This document shows positions 8,711 to 17,409 of a stretch of DNA of 64,000 nucleotides, piece by piece. Numbering within the stretch: position 1 is the first letter of the stretch; each line of letters begins with the position of its first letter. The stretch is from Rhizobium sullae. GTDB lineage: Bacteria > Pseudomonadota > Alphaproteobacteria > Rhizobiales > Rhizobiaceae. The notes under the pieces are model-generated. The model made no database searches. It was not told the origin of the DNA and saw nothing but the letters and a program-made list of their open reading frames with translations. Where the stretch lies: the NCBI RefSeq assembly GCF_025200715.1, contig NZ_CP104144.1, positions 2,542,001-2,606,000 on the forward strand, read 5' to 3'. Made by a program: the position numbers and the translations under genes.

Positions 8711-9690
8711 TGTCCTCCTTCGTGCTGCAGCGCCTGTTGCAAAGCGTGGTCGTGGTCTTTGTGCTGTCGGTCGTGCTGTTCGTCGGAGTGTGGCTGATCG
8801 GTAATCCGGCAGACATCCTGATCTCGTCGGAAGCTTCGGAGGCCGACCGGCTGGCCGCCATCACCGCACTCGGGCTCGACAAGCCGCTCTGGCAGCAATA
8901 CCTGATCTTCCTCGGCAATGCCGTGCAGGGAGACTGGGGCACCTCCTTCGTCTACAAGGAACCCGTCACCAGCATCCTGCTGCAGCGCCTGCCGGCGAGC
9001 CTCGAACTCGGTCTGGTGGCCTTCATTATCGCCATTGCCGTTTCCGTGCCGGCCGGGCTTTATTCGGGGCTTAGACCGGAATCGCCGCTCGGGCGTGGCG
9101 TCATAGCCTTCTCCCTGATCGGCGTCAGCATCCCCACCTTCTGGCAGGGCATGCTCCTGATCGTCGCCTTCGGCATCGCTCTGCCAATCCTGCCGGTCGG
9201 CGACCGGGGCCAGGTGGCGACCCATTTCGGCATCACCACCAGCCTCTGGACGCTCGACGGCTGGTCGCATGTCGTCATGCCTGCTTTCAGCCTGGCGCTC
9301 CTCAAGATGTCGCTGCTGATGCGCGTCACGCGCGCCGCGACGATGGAAATCTCCCGTCTCGACTTCGTTAAGTTCGCCTACGCGAAAGGCGTGCGCACCC
9401 GTAAGGTGGTCGTCAGGCATATCCTGCGCAATGCGCTGGTTCCGCTCATCACCGTAACAGGGATCGAACTCGCCAACCTACTGGCCTACGGCGTGATCAC
9501 CGAAACAGTGTTTTCCTGGCCGGGGCTTGGCAAGCTGCTAATCAACTCGATCAAGGTACTGGACCGTCCGCTGATCGTGGCCCAACTCACCTATACGGCG
9601 CTACTGTTCATCGCCATCAACTTCATCGTCGACATCCTGCATATGGCCATCGATCCGCGCGTGAAATCCGTTCTGAGGCGGGCGGCATGA
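8710..9690 (+). CDS. ABC transporter permease, DppB type
   Basis: This inner-membrane permease of 326 residues is of the dipeptide/oligopeptide type 1 class. It starts 'FVLQRLLQSVVVVFVLSVVLF', the expected first helix. A periplasmic stretch with 'LGLDKPLWQQYLIFLGNAVQGDWGTSF' follows, then five helices. The EAA loop is seen as 'FAYAKGVRTRKVVVRHILRNALVPL', the contact site for the ATPase subunits. The ATG at 8710 shares a base with the lyase stop. It pairs with the DppC-type permease that starts four bases before its own stop. Confidence 0.92.
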   Translation: MSSFVLQRLLQSVVVVFVLSVVLFVGVWLIGNPADILISSEASEADRLAAITALGLDKPLWQQYLIFLGNAVQGDWGTSFVYKEPVTSILLQRLPASLELGLVAFIIAIAVSVPAGLYSGLRPESPLGRGVIAFSLIGVSIPTFWQGMLLIVAFGIALPILPVGDRGQVATHFGITTSLWTLDGWSHVVMPAFSLALLKMSLLMRVTRAATMEISRLDFVKFAYAKGVRTRKVVVRHILRNALVPLITVTGIELANLLAYGVITETVFSWPGLGKLLINSIKVLDRPLIVAQLTYTALLFIAINFIVDILHMAIDPRVKSVLRRAA

Positions 9691-10898
9691 GCCTAACCGG
9701 ATTCAACGATTTCGCGCGGCGTTTCGCCGAAAGCCGCACCGCCATCATCTGTCTGCTAATCAGCCTCGTTTTCGTCGTCTGCGCCCTCCTCGCGCCCCTG
9801 ATCTCGCCAACGGACCCCTACGACCTGACGCAGCTTCAGCTTTCCGATGCGTTGAAGCCCGCCGGCTCGAAGCGCATGGTGCCGGGAGAGGAAGTCCGCG
9901 CCAACATCCGCCTCCAGGTGGGTGCGGCCTCCGTCGAACCTGCCTCACCGGCACAGACCCGCAATAGTATCGCGGCGGAGTCCTGCGGAGCGAACTGTCT
10001 CGGCGTCGGCGTGCTGCCGGAAGGCACCAAGCTCGCCAGCCTGCAGATCCGCAACTTGCCGGCCGGCGCCACCGTGGAAGGCGGCAAGAAGCATATCGTC
10101 CAGCCCTGGTGGACCGTCGATAACCCGGAGGGCGGCAAGGTCAGAATCGTTTCGAACGGCACGCTCCCTGAAAACTTCACCGTCCTCGCCATCGCGAAAT
10201 CTCTGGAGCAGGAGACGAATTTCGTCTTCCGTCTCGGCACCGACAGCTTCGGCCGCGACATGCTTTCCGCAATCCTCTACGGCATCAGGATCAGCGTCTT
10301 CGTCGGGCTGGTGGCGGCAGGCGCCGCAATGGTGCTCGGCACCGGGCTCGGGCTTCTCTCGGCCTGGCGTGGCGGCGTGACAGACGCGATCATCATGCGT
10401 GCGGTCGATTTCATGCTCGGCCTTCCCGCCCTGCTCGTCGGGCTTGCGATCCTCGCTATCCTGGGCAACGGCGTCAGCAAGGTCGTGCTCGCCATCGTCA
10501 TCGTGCAATGGTCCTATTATGCGCGCACGGCACGATCCTTCGCCATGAGCGAACTCAGCAAGGAATATGTCGAGGCAGCAAGGTGCCTGCGCCTTTCGCC
10601 CACACGTATCATGCTACGCCACGTGCTTCCGAATTGCATGCCGCAGATCATCGTGCTCTTCACGCTCAACATCGCCGCGGCGATCTCGCTCGAATCCTCA
10701 CTGAGTTTCCTCGGCGTCGGCCTGCCACTCACCAGGCCCTCGCTCGGCATGCTGATCGCCAGTGGCTACGAATTCATCTTCTCGCACAAGTACTGGATCA
10801 GCATCTATCCGGGGGTGGTGCTGCTGGTGATGATCGTCGCGATGAACCTGCTTGGAGACCGGTTGCGCGATCTCAACAACCCGCGGCTCGACCGCTAG
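9687..10898 (+). CDS. ABC transporter permease, DppC type, with large periplasmic insertion
   Basis: This second permease of the system has 403 residues, about 100 more than usual for DppC. The first helix is at about residues 20-40 and is followed by 'SPTDPYDLTQLQ'. The family motif 'FRLGTDSFGRDMLSAILYG' appears only near residue 180. Between them lies a soluble, beta-rich insert of roughly 110-120 residues containing two cysteines ('ESCGANCLG') that could form a disulfide. The EAA loop 'YVEAARCLRLSPTRIMLRHVLPNCMPQ' is intact. The gene overlaps the preceding permease by 4 bases. The insert would face the periplasm and might contact the binding protein. Confidence 0.9.
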   Translation: MSLTGFNDFARRFAESRTAIICLLISLVFVVCALLAPLISPTDPYDLTQLQLSDALKPAGSKRMVPGEEVRANIRLQVGAASVEPASPAQTRNSIAAESCGANCLGVGVLPEGTKLASLQIRNLPAGATVEGGKKHIVQPWWTVDNPEGGKVRIVSNGTLPENFTVLAIAKSLEQETNFVFRLGTDSFGRDMLSAILYGIRISVFVGLVAAGAAMVLGTGLGLLSAWRGGVTDAIIMRAVDFMLGLPALLVGLAILAILGNGVSKVVLAIVIVQWSYYARTARSFAMSELSKEYVEAARCLRLSPTRIMLRHVLPNCMPQIIVLFTLNIAAAISLESSLSFLGVGLPLTRPSLGMLIASGYEFIFSHKYWISIYPGVVLLVMIVAMNLLGDRLRDLNNPRLDR

Positions 10899-10910
10899 AG
10901 GAGCCGGGCA

Positions 10911-11879
10911 ATGACGGAACCCTTCTTCCAAGTCGACCACCTCAACACCTGGTTCTTCACTCGCCAAGGTGTGGTGAGATCGGTGCGCGACATTTCCTTC
11001 GACCTTCGCCGCGGCGAAGTGCTCGGCATCGTCGGCGAATCCGGTTCGGGCAAGTCGGTGACGGGGATGTCGATCATGGGCCAGGTCGATGAGCCGGGCC
11101 GCATTGTTTCCGGCTCGATCTCGCTCGATGGTACGGAGCTGACGGTACTCGACTTCGAGGAGATGCGCCGCTATCGCGGCCGGCGGATCGCCATGGTCTT
11201 CCAGAACCCCTTGATGACGCTGAACCCGCTGATGCGCGTGCGCGACCAGATGTACGAAGCGATCGGCGAGCACGAGACTGTCTCCCGCAAGGAGAAGCAC
11301 GAGCGCTGCATCGAGGCGCTGAAGGCCGTGGGTATTCCCTCGCCGGAGGAGCGGCTGAACGCCTATCCGCACGAGATGTCGGGCGGCATGCGCCAGCGCG
11401 TCGTCATCGCCACCGCCCTGCTGCTCGGACCGGACATGATCATCGCCGACGAGCCGACGACGGCTCTCGACGTGACGATCCAGGCCCAGATCATCTACCA
11501 TATCCGCCGCCAGATCGATGAACGCGGCCTCGGCATGATCTGGATCACTCACGATCTTTCGACGCTTTCGGAACTCGCCGACCGGATAATGGTCATGTAT
11601 GCCGGCGCCATGATGGAGATCGGCACGACCGAGGACATCATCGGTTCCCCGCGCCATCCTTACACCCGCAAACTTCTCGATTCCGTTCCCTCTTGCAACA
11701 TACCAGGAGAGAAGCTGAGGCAGATCCCGGGCAACATGCCCTCGCTGCTTTCGCTCGGAAAGGGCTGTCCCTTCGCCAGCCGCTGCGAGCGGGCGACGGA
11801 GATCTGCAGCGAGCCGGTGCCGGCGACGGAGCTATCAGCCACGCACCGCATCTGGTGCTATCATCCATTCGAGGGCTGA
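10911..11879 (+). CDS. ABC transporter ATP-binding protein, DppD type
   Basis: This ATPase subunit of 322 residues belongs to the dipeptide-type importer. Walker A is GESGSGKS at residues 42-49, the signature MSGGMRQRV starts at 156, and Walker B is IIADEP at about 178. The C-terminal oligopeptide-transport domain contains the cysteine cluster '[14 protein letters not shown]', which in related proteins binds an iron-sulfur cluster. The start has GGAG seven bases upstream. It works with the DppF-type subunit that follows 3 bases after its stop. Confidence 0.93.
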   Translation: MTEPFFQVDHLNTWFFTRQGVVRSVRDISFDLRRGEVLGIVGESGSGKSVTGMSIMGQVDEPGRIVSGSISLDGTELTVLDFEEMRRYRGRRIAMVFQNPLMTLNPLMRVRDQMYEAIGEHETVSRKEKHERCIEALKAVGIPSPEERLNAYPHEMSGGMRQRVVIATALLLGPDMIIADEPTTALDVTIQAQIIYHIRRQIDERGLGMIWITHDLSTLSELADRIMVMYAGAMMEIGTTEDIIGSPRHPYTRKLLDSVPSCNIPGEKLRQIPGNMPSLLSLGKGCPFASRCERATEICSEPVPATELSATHRIWCYHPFEG

Positions 11880-11882
11880 CGC

Positions 11883-12875
11883 ATGAACGAGATGATCTTC
11901 GAAGCAAAGGATCTGTCGCGCAACTTCATAGCGGGACGCAGCGCATTTCGCGATCTCGCGAACCACTTTCTGCGTGACCGCCCGCCCACCGTGCTGCGCG
12001 CCGTCGACAACGTCTCGCTCACGCTGCGCAAGGGCGAAACACTGGGCGTCGTCGGCGAATCCGGCTGCGGGAAATCGACACTGGCGCGGATGATCGCCGG
12101 CATCCTGCCTGCCTCTTCCGGCGAGCGGCACTTCCGCGGTGAGCCCTACGACAGCTTCCTGACCCGTAAGCGCGATGCACTGAAAATCCAGATGGTCTTC
12201 CAGGATCCGCTTTCCTCTCTCAATCCGCGTCTACGCGTCGGCGAGATCGTCGGCGAGGCGGCGGTCCTGCACGGGCTAGTGCCGCGCTCACGGGTGAAGG
12301 ATTATGTGGTCGATATCCTTGCGCGCGTCGGCCTGCCCGCCGACAGCGTCGGCCGCTACCCTCATCAATTTTCCGGCGGTCAGCGTCAGCGCGTGGGCAT
12401 CGCCCGGGCGCTGGCAGTGAAGCCCGACATGCTGATCTGCGATGAGGCGGTGGCCGCGCTCGACGTGTCTGTTCAGGCGCAGATCATCAATCTCCTGATG
12501 GACATAAGGCGCAACAACGGCCTTGCTATGATCTTCATCAGCCATGATCTTGGCGTCATCCGCCATTTGTGCGACCGGGTAGCCGTAATGTATCTCGGCC
12601 GCGTCGTGGAGCTTGCCAAGACCGAGCAGCTCTTCGCATCGCCTGCGCACCCCTATACGCGCATGCTGCTCGACGGTATGCCGAAGATCTCGCTGCAGCG
12701 ACGTAAGTTCATGCCGATCCAGGGCGAAATCCCCTCGCCGCTCAACCCGCCCTCCGGTTGCCATTTCCATCCCCGCTGTCCAATCGCGACCGAGCATTGC
12801 AGACGGACGCGTCCGGAGTTGCGAGAGATTGCATCGGGGCACGTTCACGCATGCTTGAATGTCGAAGCTCTATAA
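11883..12875 (+). CDS. ABC transporter ATP-binding protein, DppF type
   Basis: This second ATPase of the importer has 330 residues. Walker A is GESGCGKS at residues 58-65, the signature is FSGGQRQR, and Walker B is 'MLICDEAVAALDVS', where Ala replaces the common Pro after Glu. The C-terminal 'CHFHPRCPIATEHC' motif matches the DppF/OppF extension. A roughly 20-residue insertion after 'SRNFIAGRSAF' is typical of members that act with peptide-type permeases. It is the last gene of the operon, and no clear terminator follows. Confidence 0.92.
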   Translation: MNEMIFEAKDLSRNFIAGRSAFRDLANHFLRDRPPTVLRAVDNVSLTLRKGETLGVVGESGCGKSTLARMIAGILPASSGERHFRGEPYDSFLTRKRDALKIQMVFQDPLSSLNPRLRVGEIVGEAAVLHGLVPRSRVKDYVVDILARVGLPADSVGRYPHQFSGGQRQRVGIARALAVKPDMLICDEAVAALDVSVQAQIINLLMDIRRNNGLAMIFISHDLGVIRHLCDRVAVMYLGRVVELAKTEQLFASPAHPYTRMLLDGMPKISLQRRKFMPIQGEIPSPLNPPSGCHFHPRCPIATEHCRRTRPELREIASGHVHACLNVEAL

Positions 12876-13199
12876 GGAGGGGCGGGCTTTGATTGGAAGT
12901 TTGGTTGCGTGGGCCTGACCGCACAGAGACTTTGTAAAATCGACATATCGCACCCTCAAATCGGAATGGTTTCCGCTTCGCGTAGAAAATGTATTACGCA
13001 CCGTAATCGCGCTGGCCAAGATGGGGGCCGATTGCGGACTGGTAGATTTCGAGCTCCCGACTGAACAAATCTGCCGTTCTTGGCTCAGCGATTTTGATTC
13101 AACGGATGACGGCCGGTGTCACCCATCCGCGCTTCACCCGGAAGCATTCACCGACCCAGGTGGCGGAATTTATCGCCGCCTAAGCTAAAGCAGCGGATG
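12876..13199. other. Intergenic stretch without an identifiable gene
   Basis: There is no supported gene here. One plus-strand frame stays open over about 12943-13193 with protein-like composition ('VIALAKMGADCGLVDFELPTEQ') but has no good start and matches no family I recognise. It may be the remains of a lost gene. Confidence 0.4.
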
Positions 13200-13428
13200 G
13201 GGCACGCCTTACTGCTGCTTCCCGTGAAGGCCAATGTGGAAGCATTCGCCTTGAGCGTTCGCTCGATTCCCACTCCCGGTCAAGTTCCGCCAGCCTTGTT
13301 TCGATCTGATCGGGATGAGCCTTGTACTAGGCGAGCCTCTCCTCCATCTGCCAGCGCAGGCGTCGGTTGATTTCGTCGGATGTCTGGGCGCCACCCGGTT
13401 CGCTGTCGTGGCCAGGGTGCTTCTCCTC
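13200..13428 (-). pseudogene. Remnant of a YgaP/DUF2892-type membrane protein gene
   Basis: Read on the minus strand, one frame gives 'EINRRLRWQMEERLA', an in-frame stop near 13326, then 'YKAHPDQIETRLAELDREWES'. After a frameshift near 13260 it continues 'LKANASTLAFTG'. This matches, from memory, the N-terminal cytoplasmic part and first helix start of small inner-membrane proteins with a DUF2892 domain, which are often found with sulfur genes. The gene is broken by a stop and a frameshift and its C-terminal half is absent. It lies just upstream of the blh promoter. The family call rests on recalled pattern rather than an alignment. Confidence 0.5.
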
Positions 13429-13471
13429 TGCGCCGGAACAACAGGGCGAGCACAAAGTTCCGCGCCTGATC

Positions 13472-13512
13472 TTGAACACATATCATTATACAATATATTA
13501 GATCGTATATTG
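13472..13512 (+). promoter_or_regulatory. blh promoter with BigR-type operator
   Basis: A TTGAAC box at 13472-13477 and a TATATT box at 13494-13499 are 16 bases apart. The perfect inverted repeat CAATATA-N8-TATATTG (13491-13512) overlaps the -10 box. BigR is known to bind an AT-rich palindrome over the -10 region of its operon, so this is the likely operator. Confidence 0.7.
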
Positions 13513-13533
13513 ATGCGATTCATGGAGCCCGTC

Positions 13534-14832
13534 ATGCCTATCACCGCAATATCCGAGAAAGTGTCGGTCTCGCCACAGCCAAGTGTCGAGGACGTCCGGT
13601 CGTTGCGCGACCAAGGATTCACGACACTCATCAACAACCGACCGGACAACGAGGATCCTTCCCAGCCGGGAACGCAAGCCGAAAGCCAGGAAGCGAAGCA
13701 GTGCGACCTGTCCTACGCGTTCATTCCTGTCACGGCGGACACGATCACCGAAGCGGACGTACGTGCCTTTCAGCGGGCGGTCGATGAGTCGGAAGGCCCC
13801 GTTCTTGCACATTGCACGACCGGCAAGCGTTCGCTGAACCTCTACCTCATTGGCGAGGTGATTGATGGTCGGATGTCAGCCGACGAGTTCGTTGAATTCG
13901 GACGCAGCCGGGGCTTCGACACGTCTTCCGCTGCAGCTTGGCTGGAGAGGCATGCCGCGCGCCGGCCGCAGGTGAAGGGCTTCTTCGACAAACGCACCTG
14001 GAGCGTCCAGTACGTGGTGTCCGATCCCGCGACCTGCAAGTGTGCCATCATCGACCCAGTCCTCGACTTCGACGAGAAGGCCGGAGCAACGGCGACCATC
14101 AATGCCGACGCGATTCTCGACTACGTCCGCGAAAAAGATCTGACGGTCGAGTGGATTTTCGACACCCACCCGCATGCGGATCATTTCTCCGCAGCCCAGT
14201 ATCTGAAAGAGAAGACGGGCGCCCGAACTGCTATCGGCGAACGGGTCGTGGACGTCCAGGAGCTATGGAAGGGCATCTACAACTGGCCCGAACTTGCCGC
14301 CGATGGCTCGCAATGGGACCGGCTCTTCGCTCATGGCGAGACCTTTAAGGTCGGCTCCATCGATGCGAAGGTGCTGTTTTCGCCAGGACATACGCTTGCC
14401 TCCATCACCTACGTTATCGGCGACGCGGCCTTCGTGCACGACACGCTCTTCATGTCCGACAGCGGCACGGCTCGGGCCGACTTTCCCGGCGGCGATGCCC
14501 GCGTCCTGTGGAAGTCGATCCAGGAAATCCTCGCACTCCCGGACGAGACGCGGATCTTCACGGGCCACGATTATCAGCCGGACGGGCGCGCACCCCGTTG
14601 GGAAAGCACGGTGGCCGAGCAGAAGAAGTCCAACCCGCACCTTGCCGGCGTAAGCGAGGAAGAGTTCGTGGCGCTGCGGACAAAGCGCGACAAAACGCTG
14701 CCGATGCCGAAGCTCATCCTGCATGCCTTGCAGGTGAACATCCGCGGCGGGCGCCCGCCGGAGCCGGAAGCCAACGGCAAGCGCTACCTCAAGTTTCCCC
14801 TCGATACATTACAGGGAGCAGCATGGGAATGA
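13534..14832 (+). CDS. blh: Blh: persulfide dioxygenase fused to a DUF442 phosphatase-like domain
   Basis: This bifunctional sulfide-detoxification enzyme has 432 residues. The N-terminal DUF442 domain (about 1-140) has a dual-specificity-phosphatase-like loop HCTTGKRS, with Cys94 and Arg99, and probably acts as a sulfur transferase. The C-terminal metallo-beta-lactamase domain (about 145-432) has THPHADH at 211-217 and later 'FSPGHT' and 'TGHDY'. This is the ETHE1-type iron site that oxidises glutathione persulfide to sulfite. The ATG at 13534 has GGAG six bases upstream; the earlier ATG at 13513 abuts the operator and has no ribosome site. It overlaps bigR by 10 bases. Confidence 0.93.
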   Translation: MPITAISEKVSVSPQPSVEDVRSLRDQGFTTLINNRPDNEDPSQPGTQAESQEAKQCDLSYAFIPVTADTITEADVRAFQRAVDESEGPVLAHCTTGKRSLNLYLIGEVIDGRMSADEFVEFGRSRGFDTSSAAAWLERHAARRPQVKGFFDKRTWSVQYVVSDPATCKCAIIDPVLDFDEKAGATATINADAILDYVREKDLTVEWIFDTHPHADHFSAAQYLKEKTGARTAIGERVVDVQELWKGIYNWPELAADGSQWDRLFAHGETFKVGSIDAKVLFSPGHTLASITYVIGDAAFVHDTLFMSDSGTARADFPGGDARVLWKSIQEILALPDETRIFTGHDYQPDGRAPRWESTVAEQKKSNPHLAGVSEEEFVALRTKRDKTLPMPKLILHALQVNIRGGRPPEPEANGKRYLKFPLDTLQGAAWE

Positions 14833-15170
14833 GTACCGACCTTAAGGCAATGATGAAGGCGCGGCTTTCCCCCGCCGAAATGGCCAACCGGGCCGGAGAA
14901 GTCGCAGTCCTCCTGAAAACGCTGTCCCATCCGGCGCGCCTGATGATCGTCTGCACTCTTGTGGAGGGCGAGTATTCGGTCGGCGAGCTTGAAGAGAAGG
15001 TCGACGTCCACCAGCCGCATCTGTCGCAGCACCTGACGGTGCTGCGCGGCTCGGGCATCGTCGAAACCCGTCGGGAGGGAAAACAGATCTTTTATCGCCT
15101 GACGGAAGAGAAGGCCGCGCAATTGGTGGCCGCGCTCTATGACATCTTCTGCGCGAAGGAAGACAAATGA
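14823..15170 (+). CDS. bigR: BigR, ArsR-family redox/persulfide-responsive repressor
   Basis: This winged-helix repressor has 113-115 residues. The HTH is 'YSVGELEEKVDVHQPHLSQHLTVLRGSGIV'. Two cysteines, in 'LMIVCTLVEG' and 'YDIFCAKEDK', fall at positions 42 and 108 when counted from the second ATG (14829). These are the numbers of the sensor pair described for Xylella BigR, so 14829 may be the real start. In the known system oxidation or persulfidation joins the cysteines and releases DNA. The gene overlaps blh upstream and the first yeeE downstream. Its probable operator is the palindrome at 13491-13512. Confidence 0.93.
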   Translation: MGMSTDLKAMMKARLSPAEMANRAGEVAVLLKTLSHPARLMIVCTLVEGEYSVGELEEKVDVHQPHLSQHLTVLRGSGIVETRREGKQIFYRLTEEKAAQLVAALYDIFCAKEDK

Positions 15171-15577
15171 GCACTTACCTCCCACCTCTGCTCGGCGGCA
15201 TGCTGATCGGCGCATCGGCCGTCATGCTTCTGCTCCTCAACGGCCGGATTGCCGGGATCAGCGGGATCGTCGGGCGTCTCGCCCAAGGCGTCGGCTTGAC
15301 CACCAATCTCGCGTTTGTGCTCGGGCTGCTGCTTGGGCCGCTCACCTACCTGCTGGCGTTCGGCGGCTGGCCGGCCGTGCAGATCACCGCCGGATGGCCG
15401 CTGATCATCGTCGCGGGGCTGCTCGTCGGCTTTGGCTCGCGCATGGGATCGGGCTGCACCAGCGGCCACGGCGTTCTCGGGCTTGCCCTCCTGTCGCCGC
15501 GATCGATGGTGGCGGTCGCCACGTTCCTGACGGCCGGCGTGTTTGCCGTCGCAGTTCTGCGAGGTCTCGGACTATGA
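15167..15577 (+). CDS. YeeE/YedE-family sulfur transporter, N-terminal half protein
   Basis: This integral membrane protein of 136 residues contains one DUF395 (YeeE/YedE) repeat. The repeat hallmarks are 'GGMLIGASAVMLLLLNGRIAGISGI' and 'GFGSRMGSGCTSGHGVLGL', the latter with the conserved cysteine that handles thiosulfate sulfur in full-length YeeE. It overlaps bigR by 4 bases and the second half-protein by 4 bases. The two presumably assemble as one pore. In this operon it is expected to move sulfur species such as thiosulfate or sulfite. Confidence 0.88.
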   Translation: MSTYLPPLLGGMLIGASAVMLLLLNGRIAGISGIVGRLAQGVGLTTNLAFVLGLLLGPLTYLLAFGGWPAVQITAGWPLIIVAGLLVGFGSRMGSGCTSGHGVLGLALLSPRSMVAVATFLTAGVFAVAVLRGLGL

Positions 15578-16005
15578 ACAGGAACATCTACCAGTTCGGG
15601 GCCGCTCTCGCCTCGGGCATCGTCTTCGGTTTTGGCCTGTCTTTATCCGGCATGCTGAACCCGGCCCGCGTCCAGGGCTTCCTCGACCTGTTCGGCGCAT
15701 GGGATCCGAACCTTGCCTTCGTCCTCGGCGGCGCCGTCGTCGTCGCCTTCATCGGCCTGCAGGTGATGAAGCGTATGCGGCATCCAGCCTTCGACGACAG
15801 TTTCCATGTGCCTACGAGCCGGCGGATCGACGCGCCACTGGTGATCGGCTCGGCCTTGTTCGGCCTGGGCTGGGGGATCGGCGGCTTCTGTCCGGGTCCG
15901 GCGGTTGCGTCCCTGTCGAGTGGCATCCCGCAGACAGCGCTGTTCGTCATCGCGATGCTAGTCGGCATGACCTTGTACGACAGAGTATGGAGCAGACGGA
16001 CGTGA
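15574..16005 (+). CDS. YeeE/YedE-family sulfur transporter, C-terminal half protein
   Basis: This membrane protein of 143 residues is the partner of the preceding gene. It has the second DUF395 repeat: 'ALASGIVFGFGLSLSGMLNPARVQGFLDLFG' and 'GWGIGGFCPGPAVASLSSG', including the conserved cysteine in 'GGFCPGPA'. The start ATG overlaps the previous stop (ATGA). Two separate half-size genes are a known arrangement in blh/bigR operons, while E. coli YeeE is a single fused protein. Confidence 0.88.
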   Translation: MNRNIYQFGAALASGIVFGFGLSLSGMLNPARVQGFLDLFGAWDPNLAFVLGGAVVVAFIGLQVMKRMRHPAFDDSFHVPTSRRIDAPLVIGSALFGLGWGIGGFCPGPAVASLSSGIPQTALFVIAMLVGMTLYDRVWSRRT

Positions 16006-16741
16006 GCACCTCTATTTTGGCGACAGTCGGCTCCGGCGGGATCGTCGGCTTCATGCTCGGCCTCCTGGGCGGCGGGTCCATCCTGGCGACGCCGCTGCTC
16101 CTCTACGTCGTCGGGGTGACGCAGCCGCATATCGCGATCGGAACGGGTGCGCTTGCCGTCTCGCTGAATGCCTTTACGAACTTCGCGACCACGCGATCAA
16201 GGTCACGTCTGGTGGCGCTGCGCAGCCGTCTTCTCCGCGCTCGGCGCCCTCGACGGCTCCAGCCTGGGCAAGGCGATGGAAGGGGGCCGCCTGATCTTTC
16301 TGTTCGGCATCCTCATGATCGTCGTCGGTGTCCTGATGCTGAAGCCGAAGAAGGCGATGGCGGTCGAGTGCCGTCCCGTCGACCTCAGGATGTGCCTCGC
16401 AACAGCGACCGTGGCACTCGCCGTCGGGGCTGCCTCCGGCTTCTTCGGCATCGGCGGGGCTTCCTGATCGTTCCCGGCTTGATGCTGGCGACGGGCATGC
16501 CGATGATCATCGCCATCGGCACATCTGGCGACGGCCCCCGAACTATGCCAGCTCGGGCCTGGTGGACTGGTGGCTCGCCGCGGAGTTCATCGAAGGCGGC
16601 ATCGTCGGCGGCGTACTCGGCATGCTCCTCGCTACACGGCTCAGCGCCTGTAGGAACATCCTCAACCGCAGTTCGCAGCTCGCACTCGTAGCGGCTGGTT
16701 ACATTCTATATCGGAACTGGGGAACGCTTTTCTCCGGCTGA
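16002..16741 (+). pseudogene. Decayed TauE/SafE-family sulfite exporter gene
   Basis: The reading starts normally at a GTG overlapping the previous stop and gives 'GSGGIVGFMLGLLGGGSILATPLLLYVVG' and 'HIAIGTGALAVSLNAFTNFAT', classic TauE/SafE sequence. Near 16195 it shifts frame into 'WWRCAAVFSALGALDGSSLGKAM' and 'LIFLFGILMIVVGVLMLKPKK'. Near 16465 it shifts again into 'FLIVPGLMLATGMPMIIAIGTS'. After a further break near 16530 it ends in the frame reading 'NYASSGLVDWWLAAEFIEGG' to the stop at 16739-16741. All parts of the protein are recognisable but no single frame spans them. An intact copy would export sulfite made by Blh. Sequencing error is possible, but at least three independent breaks make decay more likely. 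Confidence 0.85.
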
Positions 16742-17211
16742 GTGGATCGTGATGCGTCCCCTCAATCCAGGTTCGCTATTCGTTTGTAAGCCTTCTTTCG
16801 AGCGCAAGCGCCTTCCACGTGCTGTGCCGTTCATTTTCACCGGTAGGCAGGTCATGGTGATCAATGTCCATTTCTCATCGAAATGGGGAAGTGATCCTAT
16901 TTACGGCAAGAACCAACGACCGAGGACGCCACGATCGCGGCCCGAACCGAACAAGCTCGGGCTGTCAAGCGTTCAGAACTGCCACCTGACCGGAACCGCT
17001 CAGTGCTTGTTCTCGGCGACTTCAACACCCTTTGGTACGAGATGCCTATGCTTCTCCTGGCAGGTGGTGATCCCGCAGTGTCAAACCTCGCTTTGGTTGA
17101 GCCGCACTGCTCGCAAGGGACCTAATCGATTTTATTTGCTGCACCTGCGAAATTATGTTGCACCGCATATATTTCGGCCCTTACATTCTTGCAGCGAACT
17201 AAAGTAGACCG
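16742..17211. other. Intergenic stretch without an identifiable gene
   Basis: Nothing recognisable is seen here. One plus-strand frame is open over 16749-17207, but its translation has no family features, an odd mix of Cys, Arg and Ser, and no ribosome site. Base composition is lower in GC than in the flanking genes. Confidence 0.4.
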
Positions 17212-17397
17212 ATGGAGTTCGATATGACTGTTACCTTTCCGCTTTCTGATAAGCGCAATGTCGATCAGCTATTGAAGCATCTGACCTCGCACAATCTTAC
17301 ATTCCCCGGCAACTGCGCCGTGACATTGAAGACCCATGTTGCGCATGTAACGTCCTCACACACGTTCGCGTTAGGAACGGCTCGAACATCTTGGTAG
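17212..17397 (+). CDS. Possible small hypothetical protein
   Basis: This is a 61-codon frame beginning ATG at 17212, with a second ATG at 17224. The translation starts 'MTVTFPLSDKRNVDQLLKHL' and is moderately protein-like at first, then becomes low-information. No ribosome site stands out and no family is recognised. It may be a gene fragment left by rearrangement, like the minus-strand fragment that follows. Confidence 0.2.
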   Translation: MEFDMTVTFPLSDKRNVDQLLKHLTSHNLTFPGNCAVTLKTHVAHVTSSHTFALGTARTSW

Positions 17398-17409
17398 ATG
17401 AGTTGTGCT

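Noticed and set aside
16749..17207. 152-codon plus-strand frame after the TauE remnant
   Set aside because: It has no family features, poor start context and non-protein-like composition.
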